Shown piece by piece: positions 43,149 to 58,465 of a DNA stretch of 64,000 nt. Origin of the DNA: Bradyrhizobium sp. BRP22. GTDB taxonomy: Bacteria; Pseudomonadota; Alphaproteobacteria; Rhizobiales; Xanthobacteraceae. Positions within the stretch are counted from its first letter, which is position 1, and every line of letters starts with the position of its first letter. The notes under the pieces are model-generated. The model was not told the origin of the DNA. It saw only the letters and a list, made by a program, of their open reading frames with translations, and did not search any database. The position numbers and the translations under genes are program-made. The stretch is from contig NZ_JADYVX010000015.1 of assembly GCF_020194175.1 (NCBI RefSeq), positions 62,001 through 126,000 of the forward strand, written 5' to 3'.

Positions 43149-45512
43149 TCAGTCCCTTGTCTTGAGAACGCTGACAAGATCAAGCTGGGCGAGCCGCTGC
43201 CATATCGCCAGGGCGGAGGCCAGCGCCGCCGCCATCACCATGCCGCTCGCCAGAGCATAGGTCAGGGTGTCGACGACCAGGCGCGTCCTCATGACATCGG
43301 CTGCCATCCTGGTCTTCAATAACCAGGCAAGGGCGTAGCCGATGCTCCATCCGGCAGGTTGCGCCAGCAGCGTCAACAGCGCCAGTTCAAACAGCAAGAT
43401 GCGGAACACCTCCGCCTGCGTAAAGCCCAAGACCCGCAGACTGGCGATCTCGCGGGCACGCTCCGACAGCGAGATGCGGGCGCTGTTGTAGACGACGCCG
43501 AACGCAATAAGTGCCGCAAGTCCGGTGTAGATCGTGGCCATGGTGGTCACAATCACCGCCATCTCCTTGCGGAAATTGGCGAGCGACAGCCGTTGTAGCG
43601 CCAGGCCTGCGACGCTCGGCAGGCGCTTGATTGTGTCGTAGAATTCGCCCGTTCTCGAGATATCGAGGCTCACATTCACCGCGTTGACGGTCGGCACCTC
43701 GCGCATCAGGCGCGACAGCATCGCGGCATCCATCATGCCCTGCATGCCAAAGTAGTCCTCGACAAGGGCTGTGATCGGCAGTGAGACAGTGCGGCGCTGC
43801 CCTTCGAGCAGGTCGATCTCGACCACGTCACCGGCTTTGGCGCCGATCAGGTCCCCCAGCCAGCTCGAAATCGCCAGCCCGCCTTCCGGCAACACCACCG
43901 GGCGCAGGTCGACGTCGATGATCCGGTTTAGATCAGCATCGGCCGGGCGTGCATTCAACATGACGCGTCGTTCGAGGGGACCCTTACGGATACGTACGGG
44001 AACCTCGCGGTACGGTTCGACAGCGACCACTCCTGGCAGACGGGCCACCTGGTAGATGACGTTGGCATTGCGCCGCTCAACGAAGCTCACCGTGGCATCT
44101 TGCCGGCCCGCCATGAAAAATGTGACGTCGATCAGGTTTTCCATGGTGCCGCTTAGAAACAGCGACGCGACGAGGATACCGGTCGACAGGGAAAGGCCGA
44201 CCACCGTGAACGTAGCCCTGAAGGGATGACCGGAAATGTTACGCACCATCATAACGGCGGGTTGCGACAGAATCTGCCGGACCGACAAGGCTGCTGGTAG
44301 GACACGACGGTAACGTGGCGGCGCCGGTGGCTTCATCGCTACTGCGGGCGGGAGGGCGACGATGCTGCGCAGTGCACGGATCGCGCCTACAACGCCGGCA
44401 GCGAGACTCAGGGCGCCAGCAATGACGTAGATGCCGGGCGTAGCGGCAAAAATCAGGAACGGGAAGTGGACGATATCGCGATAAAGCTTTGTGACGTAGG
44501 CTCCGAGCCAAGTGCCGGCGGCGGTACCCACGACAATGCCGATTGCCACAATGACGACCACGAACTTGATGTAGTGCAGGCCGATGGTGCGATTGGAATA
44601 GCCAAGCGCTTTGAAGAGACCAATCTGCTCGCGCTCGAGGGCGACAATACGAGTCAGGGTCAGGTTGATCAGAAAGGCCGCCACGAGAAGAAAGATCGGC
44701 GGCAGGGTCCGGCTCATGTTCCGGAGCATTTCCATCCCGTGCTTGATATATGCATCCGAGAACTGATCCCGCCTGCCGTAAGCGGCTTGGCCACCATAAC
44801 GGTCCAGCAAGGCGTCGAGACGCTTAATGACCTCCGGTTCTGAGGCATTGGGTAGGAGCTTTAGGGCGACTGACGAAAAGGCACCGTCAAGATCGTAGGC
44901 GGCGGCGAGAGCTTTTTCGGCCATCCACACTATGGCGAAACGGCTATCATCGGGCACCCGATCGCCCGGGCCCAGGGCATAGATGAATTCAGGGGTCAAG
45001 GCCGTGCCGACGATCACAAGATCGCGCTTGCGTCCGTTGAGAATTGCCGAGAAGTGCGATCCCGGCTGGAAGCTGTGGGCCTTGGCAAAGCCGTCCGTTA
45101 CCACCACCTCATGCTCGCTCGTGGGCTGAGGCAGGCGTCCGCTGCGCAGGTAGAGCTGGTTGAGGCGCGGCTGGCCGCCGTCAGGCAAGGAGATGAACTC
45201 GCCAGTAGCTGGCGCGGCGAATTGGGGAACATCAAGCAACGCCAGCTTGGCGATGCGGCCTTCGGCGGAGGCAACGCCCGGAATTTCGGCGATCTCAGTC
45301 AGCAAATTCTTGGGGGCGCGCCTCGCCAGGGCGAAGACGTCGGCAAACTGCAGCCTTTCATAGTAGGCAATGCGCGTTTCCTCGAGCGAATTCAAGGAAC
45401 CGACCGCCATCACCAGCGATGCGACGCCTCCCGCCACGACGAAGGCGATGGCGAGCGACTGCGCCCACAGCCGGCGAACGTCTCGCAAAAGCTTAGTATT
45501 GAGTGCAGACAT
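43149..45512 (-). CDS. FtsX-like ABC permease (two FtsX domains)
   Basis: A 787-residue MacB/LolC-type permease. A first helix (LWAQSLAIAFVVAGGVASLVMAVG) is followed by a large periplasmic domain, then three helices ending the first FtsX domain (about 270-385). After a linker (RRVLPAALSVRQIL) comes another helix, a second periplasmic domain and a final FtsX helix set (about 660-780). The duplicated arrangement suits a mechanotransmission-type exporter of lipids or periplasmic solutes. ATPase and adaptor genes sit 3 nt away on either side. Confidence 0.9.
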   Translation of the reverse strand: MSALNTKLLRDVRRLWAQSLAIAFVVAGGVASLVMAVGSLNSLEETRIAYYERLQFADVFALARRAPKNLLTEIAEIPGVASAEGRIAKLALLDVPQFAAPATGEFISLPDGGQPRLNQLYLRSGRLPQPTSEHEVVVTDGFAKAHSFQPGSHFSAILNGRKRDLVIVGTALTPEFIYALGPGDRVPDDSRFAIVWMAEKALAAAYDLDGAFSSVALKLLPNASEPEVIKRLDALLDRYGGQAAYGRRDQFSDAYIKHGMEMLRNMSRTLPPIFLLVAAFLINLTLTRIVALEREQIGLFKALGYSNRTIGLHYIKFVVVIVAIGIVVGTAAGTWLGAYVTKLYRDIVHFPFLIFAATPGIYVIAGALSLAAGVVGAIRALRSIVALPPAVAMKPPAPPRYRRVLPAALSVRQILSQPAVMMVRNISGHPFRATFTVVGLSLSTGILVASLFLSGTMENLIDVTFFMAGRQDATVSFVERRNANVIYQVARLPGVVAVEPYREVPVRIRKGPLERRVMLNARPADADLNRIIDVDLRPVVLPEGGLAISSWLGDLIGAKAGDVVEIDLLEGQRRTVSLPITALVEDYFGMQGMMDAAMLSRLMREVPTVNAVNVSLDISRTGEFYDTIKRLPSVAGLALQRLSLANFRKEMAVIVTTMATIYTGLAALIAFGVVYNSARISLSERAREIASLRVLGFTQAEVFRILLFELALLTLLAQPAGWSIGYALAWLLKTRMAADVMRTRLVVDTLTYALASGMVMAAALASALAIWQRLAQLDLVSVLKTRD

Positions 45513-45515
45513 GTC

Positions 45516-46223
45516 TCACCAGCTCAACTCTGCCGCATCGCGGCGCCTCTCGTTCTCCTGAATCCTTGAAATTCCCCCGTCGGCAAAGAACAACACGCGA
45601 TCGGCGACCTGCTGGATGCCGGCATTGTGGGTGATGATGAGCGTCGTGGTCCCAAGCTGGCGATTGACGCCGAGCAGGGCGTCTATCACGCGAATGCCGG
45701 TCTTGGAGTCGAGCGCGCCGGTCGGCTCGTCGCAGAGCAGCACCGCCGGACGCTTCGCGATCGCGCGCGCAATCGCGACCCTCTGCTGCTCGCCGCCGGA
45801 CAATTGCGCCGGGAAGTGATGCATGCGCTCCTGCAATCCCACCAGCGCAAGCGCTTCATCCGGGCGCATCGGGTCGCTCGCAATCTCCGTCACCAGCGCG
45901 ACGTTCTCGTAAGCTGTCAGGCTCGGCACAAGGTTGTAGAATTGAAAGACGAAGCCGACATGCTGTCGCCGGTAACTGGTCAGGCCGCGATCATTGAGGC
46001 GGGTGAGCTCCAGGTTGCGAAAGAACAGCCTGCCGCTCGTCGGGTGATCGAGCCCGCCCATGATGTTGAGCAGCGTCGTCTTGCCGCTGCCGGAAGGGCC
46101 GAGCAGCACCGCCACTTCCTGCTCTGCGATCTCAAGGTCGACATTATTGAGCGCACGAACCTCGACCTCGCCGGTGACGTAGGTCTTGGTCAGGGCCGAG
46201 GCTGTGAAGATCGGCTGCGTCAT
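45516..46223 (-). CDS. ABC ATPase, LolD/MacB type
   Basis: A 235-residue ATPase. Walker A is LGPSGSGKTTLLNIMGGLD (about residues 41-59), the signature is LSGGEQQRVAIARAIAKRP, Walker B is VLLCDEPTGALDSKTG, and the H-loop is IITHNAG. The QxxPTGALD arrangement groups it with LolD/MacB/FtsE-like ATPases that drive FtsX permeases. It is followed after 3 nt by the permease. Confidence 0.94.
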   Translation of the reverse strand: MTQPIFTASALTKTYVTGEVEVRALNNVDLEIAEQEVAVLLGPSGSGKTTLLNIMGGLDHPTSGRLFFRNLELTRLNDRGLTSYRRQHVGFVFQFYNLVPSLTAYENVALVTEIASDPMRPDEALALVGLQERMHHFPAQLSGGEQQRVAIARAIAKRPAVLLCDEPTGALDSKTGIRVIDALLGVNRQLGTTTLIITHNAGIQQVADRVLFFADGGISRIQENERRRDAAELSW

Positions 46224-46275
46224 GGTTTGCCGCTTTCTGTGCCGCCGGGCCCGGCGAAGCGTGCATGTCCAGTTG

Positions 46276-46752
46276 CTACCGGCGATGGTCGTATTTGAAT
46301 TGCAGCACGGCTGGAGCTGCGCCGCTTCGCTCGATCGTCAGCTTCACGGTGTAGAGATCAAACCCGGGTAGATCGACGAAGCCGCCGTAGGACGTCGTGC
46401 CCACGATCTGCATCGGTTCCAGCTTCCTCTTGCTGCCTGACAACCCGAGGCCCGCTACTTCCGCAGTTACGACGGCGTCTGAAACGCGGGCGCCACTCGC
46501 GGCATCGAACACGGCCGCAACAAGATGATATTCGTGCGGTCCCTTCGGAAGGCCGCCGTGCATCGGCTGCTCCGTGGTGCTGCCTGCGGGAAGCCCCTTG
46601 ACGATCTCGGCCGGAACGAGGCCGAGATACACCGTCACGCCGGCAGCCGTTTTCGATAGCTCGGTCTCCGCAGCAATGGCTGTGACGGCTGGACCTATCA
46701 GGGGAAAGCTAAACGCAAGGAGACAGGCGGCCAAAGCACGCTTGCTAGCCAT
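46276..46752 (-). CDS. Exported beta-rich protein of unknown function
   Basis: A 158-residue protein with a signal peptide (cleavage near AIAAE, residue 28). The mature part has alternating beta segments: GPHEYHLVAAVFDAASGARVSDAVVTAEVAGLG, KRKLEPMQIVGTTSYGGFVDLPGFDLYTVKLTIERSG. It resembles the immunoglobulin-like FixH/YtkA type but I cannot name the family. His and Met residues (MHGG, PHEYH) would allow metal contact. Its start overlaps the upstream methyltransferase gene by 8 nt, and the ATPase gene follows after 52 nt. Confidence 0.75.
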   Translation of the reverse strand: MASKRALAACLLAFSFPLIGPAVTAIAAETELSKTAAGVTVYLGLVPAEIVKGLPAGSTTEQPMHGGLPKGPHEYHLVAAVFDAASGARVSDAVVTAEVAGLGLSGSKRKLEPMQIVGTTSYGGFVDLPGFDLYTVKLTIERSGAAPAVLQFKYDHRR

Positions 46753-47419
46753 GGCGGTAACCTCCAGTGGGCGCCTTGCCGAGCAGCCGGCTCAGCTTTG
46801 GAATAAAGCCGGGTACGTCGGCCGCATATCGCGCATAGGCATCGCCGAAGGCGGATCGCGCATCCTGTTCCTCGCGTCGCGCCAGCCGCACATACATCAC
46901 GGTCAGCACCGGAAACATCGCCAAGGTCAGGATCGTGGGCCATTGCAACAGAAAGCCAAACATCACCAGGATGAAGCCGACATATTGCGGATGGCGCACA
47001 TAGCTGTAGGGCCCGGTCGTCGCGAGCCTGCGTGTCTGCTGTGCGTGATAGAGGATTTTCCAGGCCGCAGCGATCAGCAAGAAGCCGGCACCGATGAAGA
47101 TGAAGCTCAGGACGTGGAACGGTCCGGCATGCGGATTGGCCTTCCAGCCGAACAGCATCTCCAGAAGGTGGCCGGCATCATGCGAGAACCAGTCGACATT
47201 GGGGTAGCGCGACTGCAGCCAGCCCGAGAGAAGATAGATGGTCAGCGGAAAGCCGTACATCTCAACGAACAGTGCCACGAGAAACGCGCTGAAGGCGGAA
47301 AATGAGCGCCAATCGCGCGTGGTCTGCGGCTTGAAGAAGCTGTATGCAAAGAGGATGAAGACGGCCGAGTTGACGATCACCAGGCTCCAGAGCCCGTAGG
47401 AAGGCGCGGCATCGTGCAT
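46745..47419 (-). CDS. Isoprenylcysteine carboxyl methyltransferase-like membrane protein
   Basis: A 224-residue inner-membrane protein with five to six helices. The C-terminal part has the ICMT/PEMT motif TTGPYSYVRHPQYVGFILVMFGF and the later RREEQDARSAFGDAYARYAADVPGFIP, where SAM binds in relatives. Bacterial members do not act on isoprenylated proteins; the substrate is unknown. ATG 47419 overlaps the stop of the DUF2933 gene (TGATG), so they are coupled. Confidence 0.88.
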   Translation of the reverse strand: MHDAAPSYGLWSLVIVNSAVFILFAYSFFKPQTTRDWRSFSAFSAFLVALFVEMYGFPLTIYLLSGWLQSRYPNVDWFSHDAGHLLEMLFGWKANPHAGPFHVLSFIFIGAGFLLIAAAWKILYHAQQTRRLATTGPYSYVRHPQYVGFILVMFGFLLQWPTILTLAMFPVLTVMYVRLARREEQDARSAFGDAYARYAADVPGFIPKLSRLLGKAPTGGYRHG

Positions 47420-47667
47420 CACACGCTCCTTTGGTCGTCCGGCTGACCATGGCCACCGTGACCGCCGTGATGCATGAAGAGGTGCATTAGCGGGCAGGCG
47501 AGCAGCGGCAGCCAGACCAGAAGACCCAGCACATGGGCCCGATGCTCGGTGAGCAGCAATGCGAAGGCCATGACCAGAAAGGCGAGAAGCACGATGCCGG
47601 CGCGCGCCCTCATCGACGGCCTTGGCCGCGCTGGTTCCCGATGCCCGACGTAATCCTGCATCGACAT
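47419..47667 (-). CDS. DUF2933 small His-rich membrane protein
   Basis: An 82-residue protein with two hydrophobic segments (about 24-40 and 46-62) and the end CPLMHLFMHHGGHGGHGQPDD, typical of DUF2933. The Cys/Met/His-rich tail suggests metal contact, and relatives often occur beside heavy-metal resistance genes. GGGAG precedes ATG 47667; the longer frame has no support. First gene of the six-gene unit and directly downstream of a FixK/FNR-type box. Confidence 0.85.
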   Translation of the reverse strand: MSMQDYVGHREPARPRPSMRARAGIVLLAFLVMAFALLLTEHRAHVLGLLVWLPLLACPLMHLFMHHGGHGGHGQPDDQRSV

Positions 47668-47693
47668 GGACAGCTCCCAAACCGAAGCAAATG

Positions 47694-47870
47694 CTAGAGC
47701 GGCTCGACGGGACAATGTTGACGCAGGTCAATGGAACAGCATCCGCCGGCGCCCGACGAGCAGGCCGCCAGGCGATCGACGCTCGCGCCTCGCCGCGCCG
47801 GCTTTGCCTCCTTCATCCACCCCATTCCCATCGTCTGACCGCTCTGCATTCCCGCCACCAGGGGCATCAT
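47694..47870 (-). CDS. Doubtful small Met/Cys-rich open frame
   Basis: A 58-codon frame beginning MMPLVAGMQSGQTMGMGWMK and ending CCSIDLRQHCPVEPL. The frame is open for a further 130 nt upstream (to about 48004) without a start codon, reading IKAALAALVGILSDERKPAE. It could be the tail of a decayed gene or chance. It overlaps the FixK-type box. The rest of the gap to the channel gene shows nothing else. Confidence 0.25.
   Translation of the reverse strand: MMPLVAGMQSGQTMGMGWMKEAKPARRGASVDRLAACSSGAGGCCSIDLRQHCPVEPL
47718..47731. promoter_or_regulatory. FixK/FNR-type box upstream of the DUF2933 operon
   Basis: TTGACGCAGGTCAA fits TTGAY-N4-RTCAA. Its centre is 57 nt from the DUF2933 ATG. With class II spacing (-41.5) the start would be about 47683, 16 nt before the ATG, and TCTAGC (minus strand, 47698-47693) lies at the -10 position. 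Confidence 0.75.
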
Positions 47871-48022
47871 GCCCAGATGCGAGGCGAGAAGCTCTTCGGC
47901 GGGCTTCCGCTCGTCAGATAGGATGCCGACAAGAGCGGCAAGGGCTGCCTTGATCGCGCGGGTACGAGGCGCCGGGATGTCTACCCTTAGCCCGCTGTTT
48001 GAGGCTCAGCGGCCATGGTCAT

Positions 48023-49282
48023 TCACGGGTTCACGGCCTGATCGTCGTTTCTGCCGCCGGTTTCAGCCGCCTCCGCCTGTGCGATCTCGGCGGCGGCGAT
48101 ATCGCCCCTGCTGATCTCCACCGTGTCGGCGATGCGCGCCTCCGCGGTCTGCTTCACATGCGTCGCGAGGGCCGGCAGGCGTTCGAGCAGGGCGTGAAAA
48201 TCCTGGGCGTCGAGCGCGAGCAGCCGGGTCTTGCGCATCGCCGTCACGGTGCCGGAGCGATTGGTGCGCTTGAGCAGGGCGATCTCGCCGAAGAAGGTGC
48301 CGTCGGACAGCCTGACCCGCTGGTTCGGCAACTCGATCTCCACCTCGCCTGCGGTGATGAAATACATCGAGGAGGCGACTTCGCCGCGGCGGACCAGCAC
48401 CTCGCCCTGCTCGATGGTCTGCGCGCGCAACAGCCGCATGATGTCGGCGATTTCGGCGGCGCGAAGACGCGAGAACAGCGGCACCCGGGCCAGCATGCCC
48501 CAGGTGACGACGAAGTCGCGCCGGCGTACCTCGTCGGCGAAAGCGGTCGAGACGATCGCGACCGGCAGCGCGATCATGGCGAAGCCGACCACGATCGCGA
48601 ACACCGTGACGATCTTGCCGAGCGGCGTCACCGGAATCACGTCGCCATAGCCGACGGTGCCGAGCGTGACGATTGCCCACCACATCGCGCTCGGGATGGT
48701 GCCGAACTTGTCCGGCTGGACATCGTGCTCGATCGCATAGAGCAGCGAAGCGAACACCAGCACCGCGCCGGTCAGGATCACGACGCAGCCGACCAGCGTG
48801 CGCCGCTCCGCATGCAGCGCCGCCAGCAGCGAGCGCATCGCCGGCGAATAGCGCACCAGCTTCAGGAACGGCAGCATGCCCGATAGCACCACCGCGGTCT
48901 TGTCGCCCAGCATCAGCGCGATCGCCGATGGCACGAAGGCGATGAAGTCGATGATGCCGAAGCTCGAGAACACATATTCGAGCCGCGCCCGTGCGGCGGT
49001 CGTGGCGTGCAGGGAGTGACCGGCCGCGCTCCAGATCCGCACCGCGTATTCCACCGCGAAGACAATGATTGCGGCGATCTCGATGGACGTGAACAACGCC
49101 CCAAACCTGGCGTCGAGCTCCGGCACCGACGCCAGGACCGCCGCCACCACGTCGATCCCGATGATGAGAACGAGCACCCGGACCAGGCGCGCGCCGCGCG
49201 TATACGGCAGATGGTCGTGCTCGAGCAGCTCGTAGAGCCGGTCCCGCAACTCAGGGGCACCGGTCTCGCGCTTGCCCGGCAT
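48023..49282 (-). CDS. Cyclic-nucleotide-gated K+ channel
   Basis: A 419-residue channel. Six transmembrane segments (about 20-250) include the pore filter TLGTVGYGDVIPVTP. The S4-like segment (LPFLKLVRYSPAMRSLL) has few charges. The C-terminal cyclic-nucleotide-binding domain (about 270-385) has the phosphate-binding cassette FFGEIALLKRTNRSGTV with the key Arg kept. The arrangement is that of the Mesorhizobium channel MloK1, with about 35 extra C-terminal residues. The ATG at 49282 is used; a TTG two codons earlier is possible. Confidence 0.9.
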   Translation of the reverse strand: MPGKRETGAPELRDRLYELLEHDHLPYTRGARLVRVLVLIIGIDVVAAVLASVPELDARFGALFTSIEIAAIIVFAVEYAVRIWSAAGHSLHATTAARARLEYVFSSFGIIDFIAFVPSAIALMLGDKTAVVLSGMLPFLKLVRYSPAMRSLLAALHAERRTLVGCVVILTGAVLVFASLLYAIEHDVQPDKFGTIPSAMWWAIVTLGTVGYGDVIPVTPLGKIVTVFAIVVGFAMIALPVAIVSTAFADEVRRRDFVVTWGMLARVPLFSRLRAAEIADIMRLLRAQTIEQGEVLVRRGEVASSMYFITAGEVEIELPNQRVRLSDGTFFGEIALLKRTNRSGTVTAMRKTRLLALDAQDFHALLERLPALATHVKQTAEARIADTVEISRGDIAAAEIAQAEAAETGGRNDDQAVNP

Positions 49283-49339
49283 GGTCAATTAGATCGTGAT
49301 GCGGTCAGACGGAATCGCATCACGATCTCATCTCTCTGT

Positions 49340-49390
49340 TTGAGCATGATCTCCTCGGAAAACCGGTTTCCACTTTTCCGGACCATGCTT
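49340..49390. repeat. Palindromic repeat between alaS and the channel gene (family R2)
   Basis: TGAGCATGATCTCCTCGGAA pairs with TTTTCCGGACCATGCT, with AACCGGTTTCCA in the centre. It begins 58 nt before the channel ATG and ends at the alaS stop. Confidence 0.8.
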
Positions 49391-52063
<2,673 letters not shown>

Positions 52064-52271
52064 AGCCATCCAACCGGAAAAAGGGCCCGGAAACCGCCAC
52101 AAAAGGGTTAATCTTCCGGCCGAACGCTTTTAGACAAGGCGCACGGCGGTGTCCAGAAACTGTGCAGGCACATCATAGGCTTGCCGCGGTCGCGTAAAGT
52201 GCCGTTGATAGTTGCCGCGGCCGCGTTGACAGCCTTGGCCGCGCCGTGTTTCCCTCCTATCTGTTATCAGT

Positions 52272-52434
52272 CACGTCGGGAGAGACCGGCCTTGAGCCGG
52301 CGCCGAAGGAGCAACCGCCCCGGAAACTCTCAGGCAAAAGGACCGCGTGACCACTGACATCTGGAAAGAGGCGTGTGAGGCTTCAAGCCGCCCGCGCCCG
52401 CCGACGGGATAATACTCTCAGGCAAAGCGACAGA
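52272..52434 (+). promoter_or_regulatory. Tandem glycine riboswitch
   Basis: Two aptamers in series: the first (about 52272-52350) with CGGGAGAGACCGG...CCGAAGGAGCAA...AAACTCTCAGGCAAAAGGACCG, the second (about 52358-52434) with CTGGAAAGAGGC...CCGACGGGATAATACTCTCAGGCAAAGCGACAGA. The paired CTCTCAGGCAAA cores and final GGACAGA-like end are diagnostic. It lies 57 nt before gcvT and should switch gcvTHP on when glycine is high. The upstream part of the gap (52064-52271) contains TTGACA at 52226 as a possible -35, without a clear -10. Confidence 0.93.
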
Positions 52435-52490
52435 TGGGGCTTTTGGGTTTCCAGGGGGATGGTCCCCGAGGGAACCGCGAGGGCCCTGCA

Positions 52491-53636
52491 ATGCTTGCGC
52501 GAGACGTATCCGAGCTCAAACGCACTCCCCTCCATGCGCTGCACCTTGCCCGCGGGGGCAAGATGGTGCCGTTCGCGGGCTACGAGATGCCTGTGCAATA
52601 TCCGGCGGGGGTCCTGAAGGAACACCTTCATACGCGCGCGTCGGCCGGGCTGTTCGACGTCTCCCACATGGGCCAGCTCGCGCTGCGGCCGAAATCCGGC
52701 AAGGTGTCGGACGCGGCGCTGGCGCTGGAACGGCTGGTGCCGCAGGACATCCTTGGCATCGCGCCGGGACGGCAGCGCTACGCCCAGTTCACCAACGACG
52801 AGGGCGGCATCCTCGACGACCTCATGGTGGCGAATTTCGGCGATCACCTGTTCCTGGTGGTGAATGCCGCCTGCAAGGCCGAGGACGAGGCGCACTTGCG
52901 AAAGCATTTGTCCGACGCCTGCGAGATCGATTCGCTGGCGGACCGCGCGCTGATCGCGCTGCAGGGGCCGAAGGCCGAGACGGCGCTGGCGAAATTTTGT
53001 GCAGACGCGGCATCGATGAAGTTCATGGATGCTGGCCCGCGCCGCGTCGGCGATTTCGACTGCTTCGTCTCCCGCTCCGGCTACACCGGCGAGGACGGGT
53101 TCGAGATCTCCGTTCCCGCGGCGCAGGCCGAAGCGCTGGTGACGCGGCTGCTCGACGATCCGGGCGTGCTGCCAATCGGGCTCGGCGCGCGCGACAGCCT
53201 GCGGCTGGAGGCCGGGCTCTGCCTCTACGGCCATGACATCGACACCACGACGACACCGGTCGAAGCCGCGCTCGAATGGTCGGTACAGAAAAGCCGCCGC
53301 AAGGGCGGTGCGCGGCCTGCCGGCTTTCCGGGCGCGGACAAGATCCTCGATCAGTTCGAGCATGGCGCGCCGCGCCGCCGCGTCGGCCTGAAGGCGCAGG
53401 GACGCGCGCCGGTGCGCGAGGGCGCGCCGCTGTTTGCAGATAGCGCCTCGGGTGAGGCGATCGGCAAGGTCACGTCCGGCGGCTTTGGCCCGAGCCTCAA
53501 TGCGCCGGTCGCGATGGGCTATCTGCCCATTTCGCTCGCCGGCATCGGCACCACGGTTTTTGCGGAGGTGCGCGGCCAGCGCCTGCCGCTTGCGGTCGCT
53601 GCGACGCCTTTCGTTCCCAACACCTATAAACGCTAG
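52491..53636 (+). CDS. gcvT: Glycine cleavage system T protein (aminomethyltransferase)
   Basis: A 381-residue folate-dependent enzyme that releases ammonia from the aminomethyl-lipoyl group of GcvH and forms methylene-THF. It has LHALHLARGGKMVPFAGYEMPVQY at the N-terminus, GLFDVSHMGQL, the folate-site Asp-containing NDEGGILDDLMV, and SGYTGEDGFEI. ATG 52491 has GAGGG upstream; the earlier in-frame ATG lies at the riboswitch end. It opens the gcvT-gcvH-gcvP run. Confidence 0.97.
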   Translation: MLARDVSELKRTPLHALHLARGGKMVPFAGYEMPVQYPAGVLKEHLHTRASAGLFDVSHMGQLALRPKSGKVSDAALALERLVPQDILGIAPGRQRYAQFTNDEGGILDDLMVANFGDHLFLVVNAACKAEDEAHLRKHLSDACEIDSLADRALIALQGPKAETALAKFCADAASMKFMDAGPRRVGDFDCFVSRSGYTGEDGFEISVPAAQAEALVTRLLDDPGVLPIGLGARDSLRLEAGLCLYGHDIDTTTTPVEAALEWSVQKSRRKGGARPAGFPGADKILDQFEHGAPRRRVGLKAQGRAPVREGAPLFADSASGEAIGKVTSGGFGPSLNAPVAMGYLPISLAGIGTTVFAEVRGQRLPLAVAATPFVPNTYKR

Positions 53637-53648
53637 AGGACACTTTTG

Positions 53649-54014
53649 ATGACGACGCTCTACACGTCCGACCACGAATGGCTCCGCATCGAAGGCGATG
53701 TCGCCACCATCGGCATCACCGACTACGCGCAGCAGCAGCTTGGCGACGTCGTGTTCGTCGAACTGCCGAAGGTCGGGCGCACGCTGAAGAAGGCGGAAGC
53801 CGCCGCCGTCGTCGAATCCGTGAAGGCGGCCTCCGATGTCTATGCGCCGATCTCGGGCGAAGTGCTCGAGGTCAATGATGCGCTCACGGCCGAGCCCGCG
53901 CTGGTGAACTCGGACGCCGCCGGCAAGGCCTGGTTCTTCAAGATCAAGATCGCCGACAAGAGCGAACTCGGCGGCCTGATGGACGAAGCCGCCTACAAAG
54001 CCCACACCGCCTGA
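53649..54014 (+). CDS. gcvH: Glycine cleavage system H protein
   Basis: A 121-residue lipoyl carrier protein. The lipoylated Lys is in AVVESVKAASDVYAPISGEV (about residue 60). The protein shuttles the aminomethyl group between GcvP, GcvT and dihydrolipoamide dehydrogenase. It begins 12 nt after the gcvT stop. ATG 53649 is preferred to the TTG one codon earlier. Confidence 0.97.
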   Translation: MTTLYTSDHEWLRIEGDVATIGITDYAQQQLGDVVFVELPKVGRTLKKAEAAAVVESVKAASDVYAPISGEVLEVNDALTAEPALVNSDAAGKAWFFKIKIADKSELGGLMDEAAYKAHTA

Positions 54015-54050
54015 AATGATGATGAGGCTCGCTGCAACCGCACACACTCC

Positions 54051-54177
54051 GTCATCGTCCGCGAAAGCGGACGATCCAGTACGCCGTGACGTCTCGGTTC
54101 AACCACTGACGTCAGTGATTGCTGGATGCCCCGCCTTCGCGGGGCATGACGGGGAATGCGGGGCATGACGGGGAATA
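54051..54177. repeat. Palindromic repeat R5 plus short tandem duplication
   Basis: GTCATCGTCCGCGAAAGCGG...CCGCCTTCGCGGGGCATGAC spans 54051-54150. Its right edge is followed by a second CGGGGCATGACGGGGAAT, giving an 18-bp direct repeat. It separates gcvH from gcvP within the transcription unit. Confidence 0.75.
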
Positions 54178-54191
54178 ATGAGGATCAGCCC

Positions 54192-57077
<2,886 letters not shown>

Positions 57078-57218
57078 CGTGACGCGGTCACGGGGTGTAC
57101 AAAAGCGCGCATCCGCATTTCCGTCGCGCAGCGAGGTCCATACGCACGAGATCGTAGCCGGACGAACTTGTCAGGATCAGCCGTTTCATTGGTCCCCTCG
57201 GCTCCTACTGAGAAACAA

Positions 57219-57263
57219 AACGGGCGCCGAAGACGTCGGCAACTCAACGTCCCCAGCGCCCGC
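57219..57263 (-). terminator. Rho-independent terminator of recA
   Basis: Read on the minus strand, GCGGGCGC...GGCGCCCG forms the stem with a smaller ACGT/ACGT stem inside, followed by TTTTGTTT. It begins 33 nt after the recA stop. The remaining gcvP-recA convergent gap (57078-57218) shows nothing else. Confidence 0.8.
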
Positions 57264-57295
57264 TTTCCGCGAAGAAATCGGATATTTCGAAAAAC

Positions 57296-58384
<1,089 letters not shown>

Positions 58385-58465
58385 TGGATGTGCTCCTTAT
58401 GACGGGGATTCGCTAGCGGGAAATACGGGGCAGATCAGGATTCGATGGCTATCGCGTTGGAAAAT

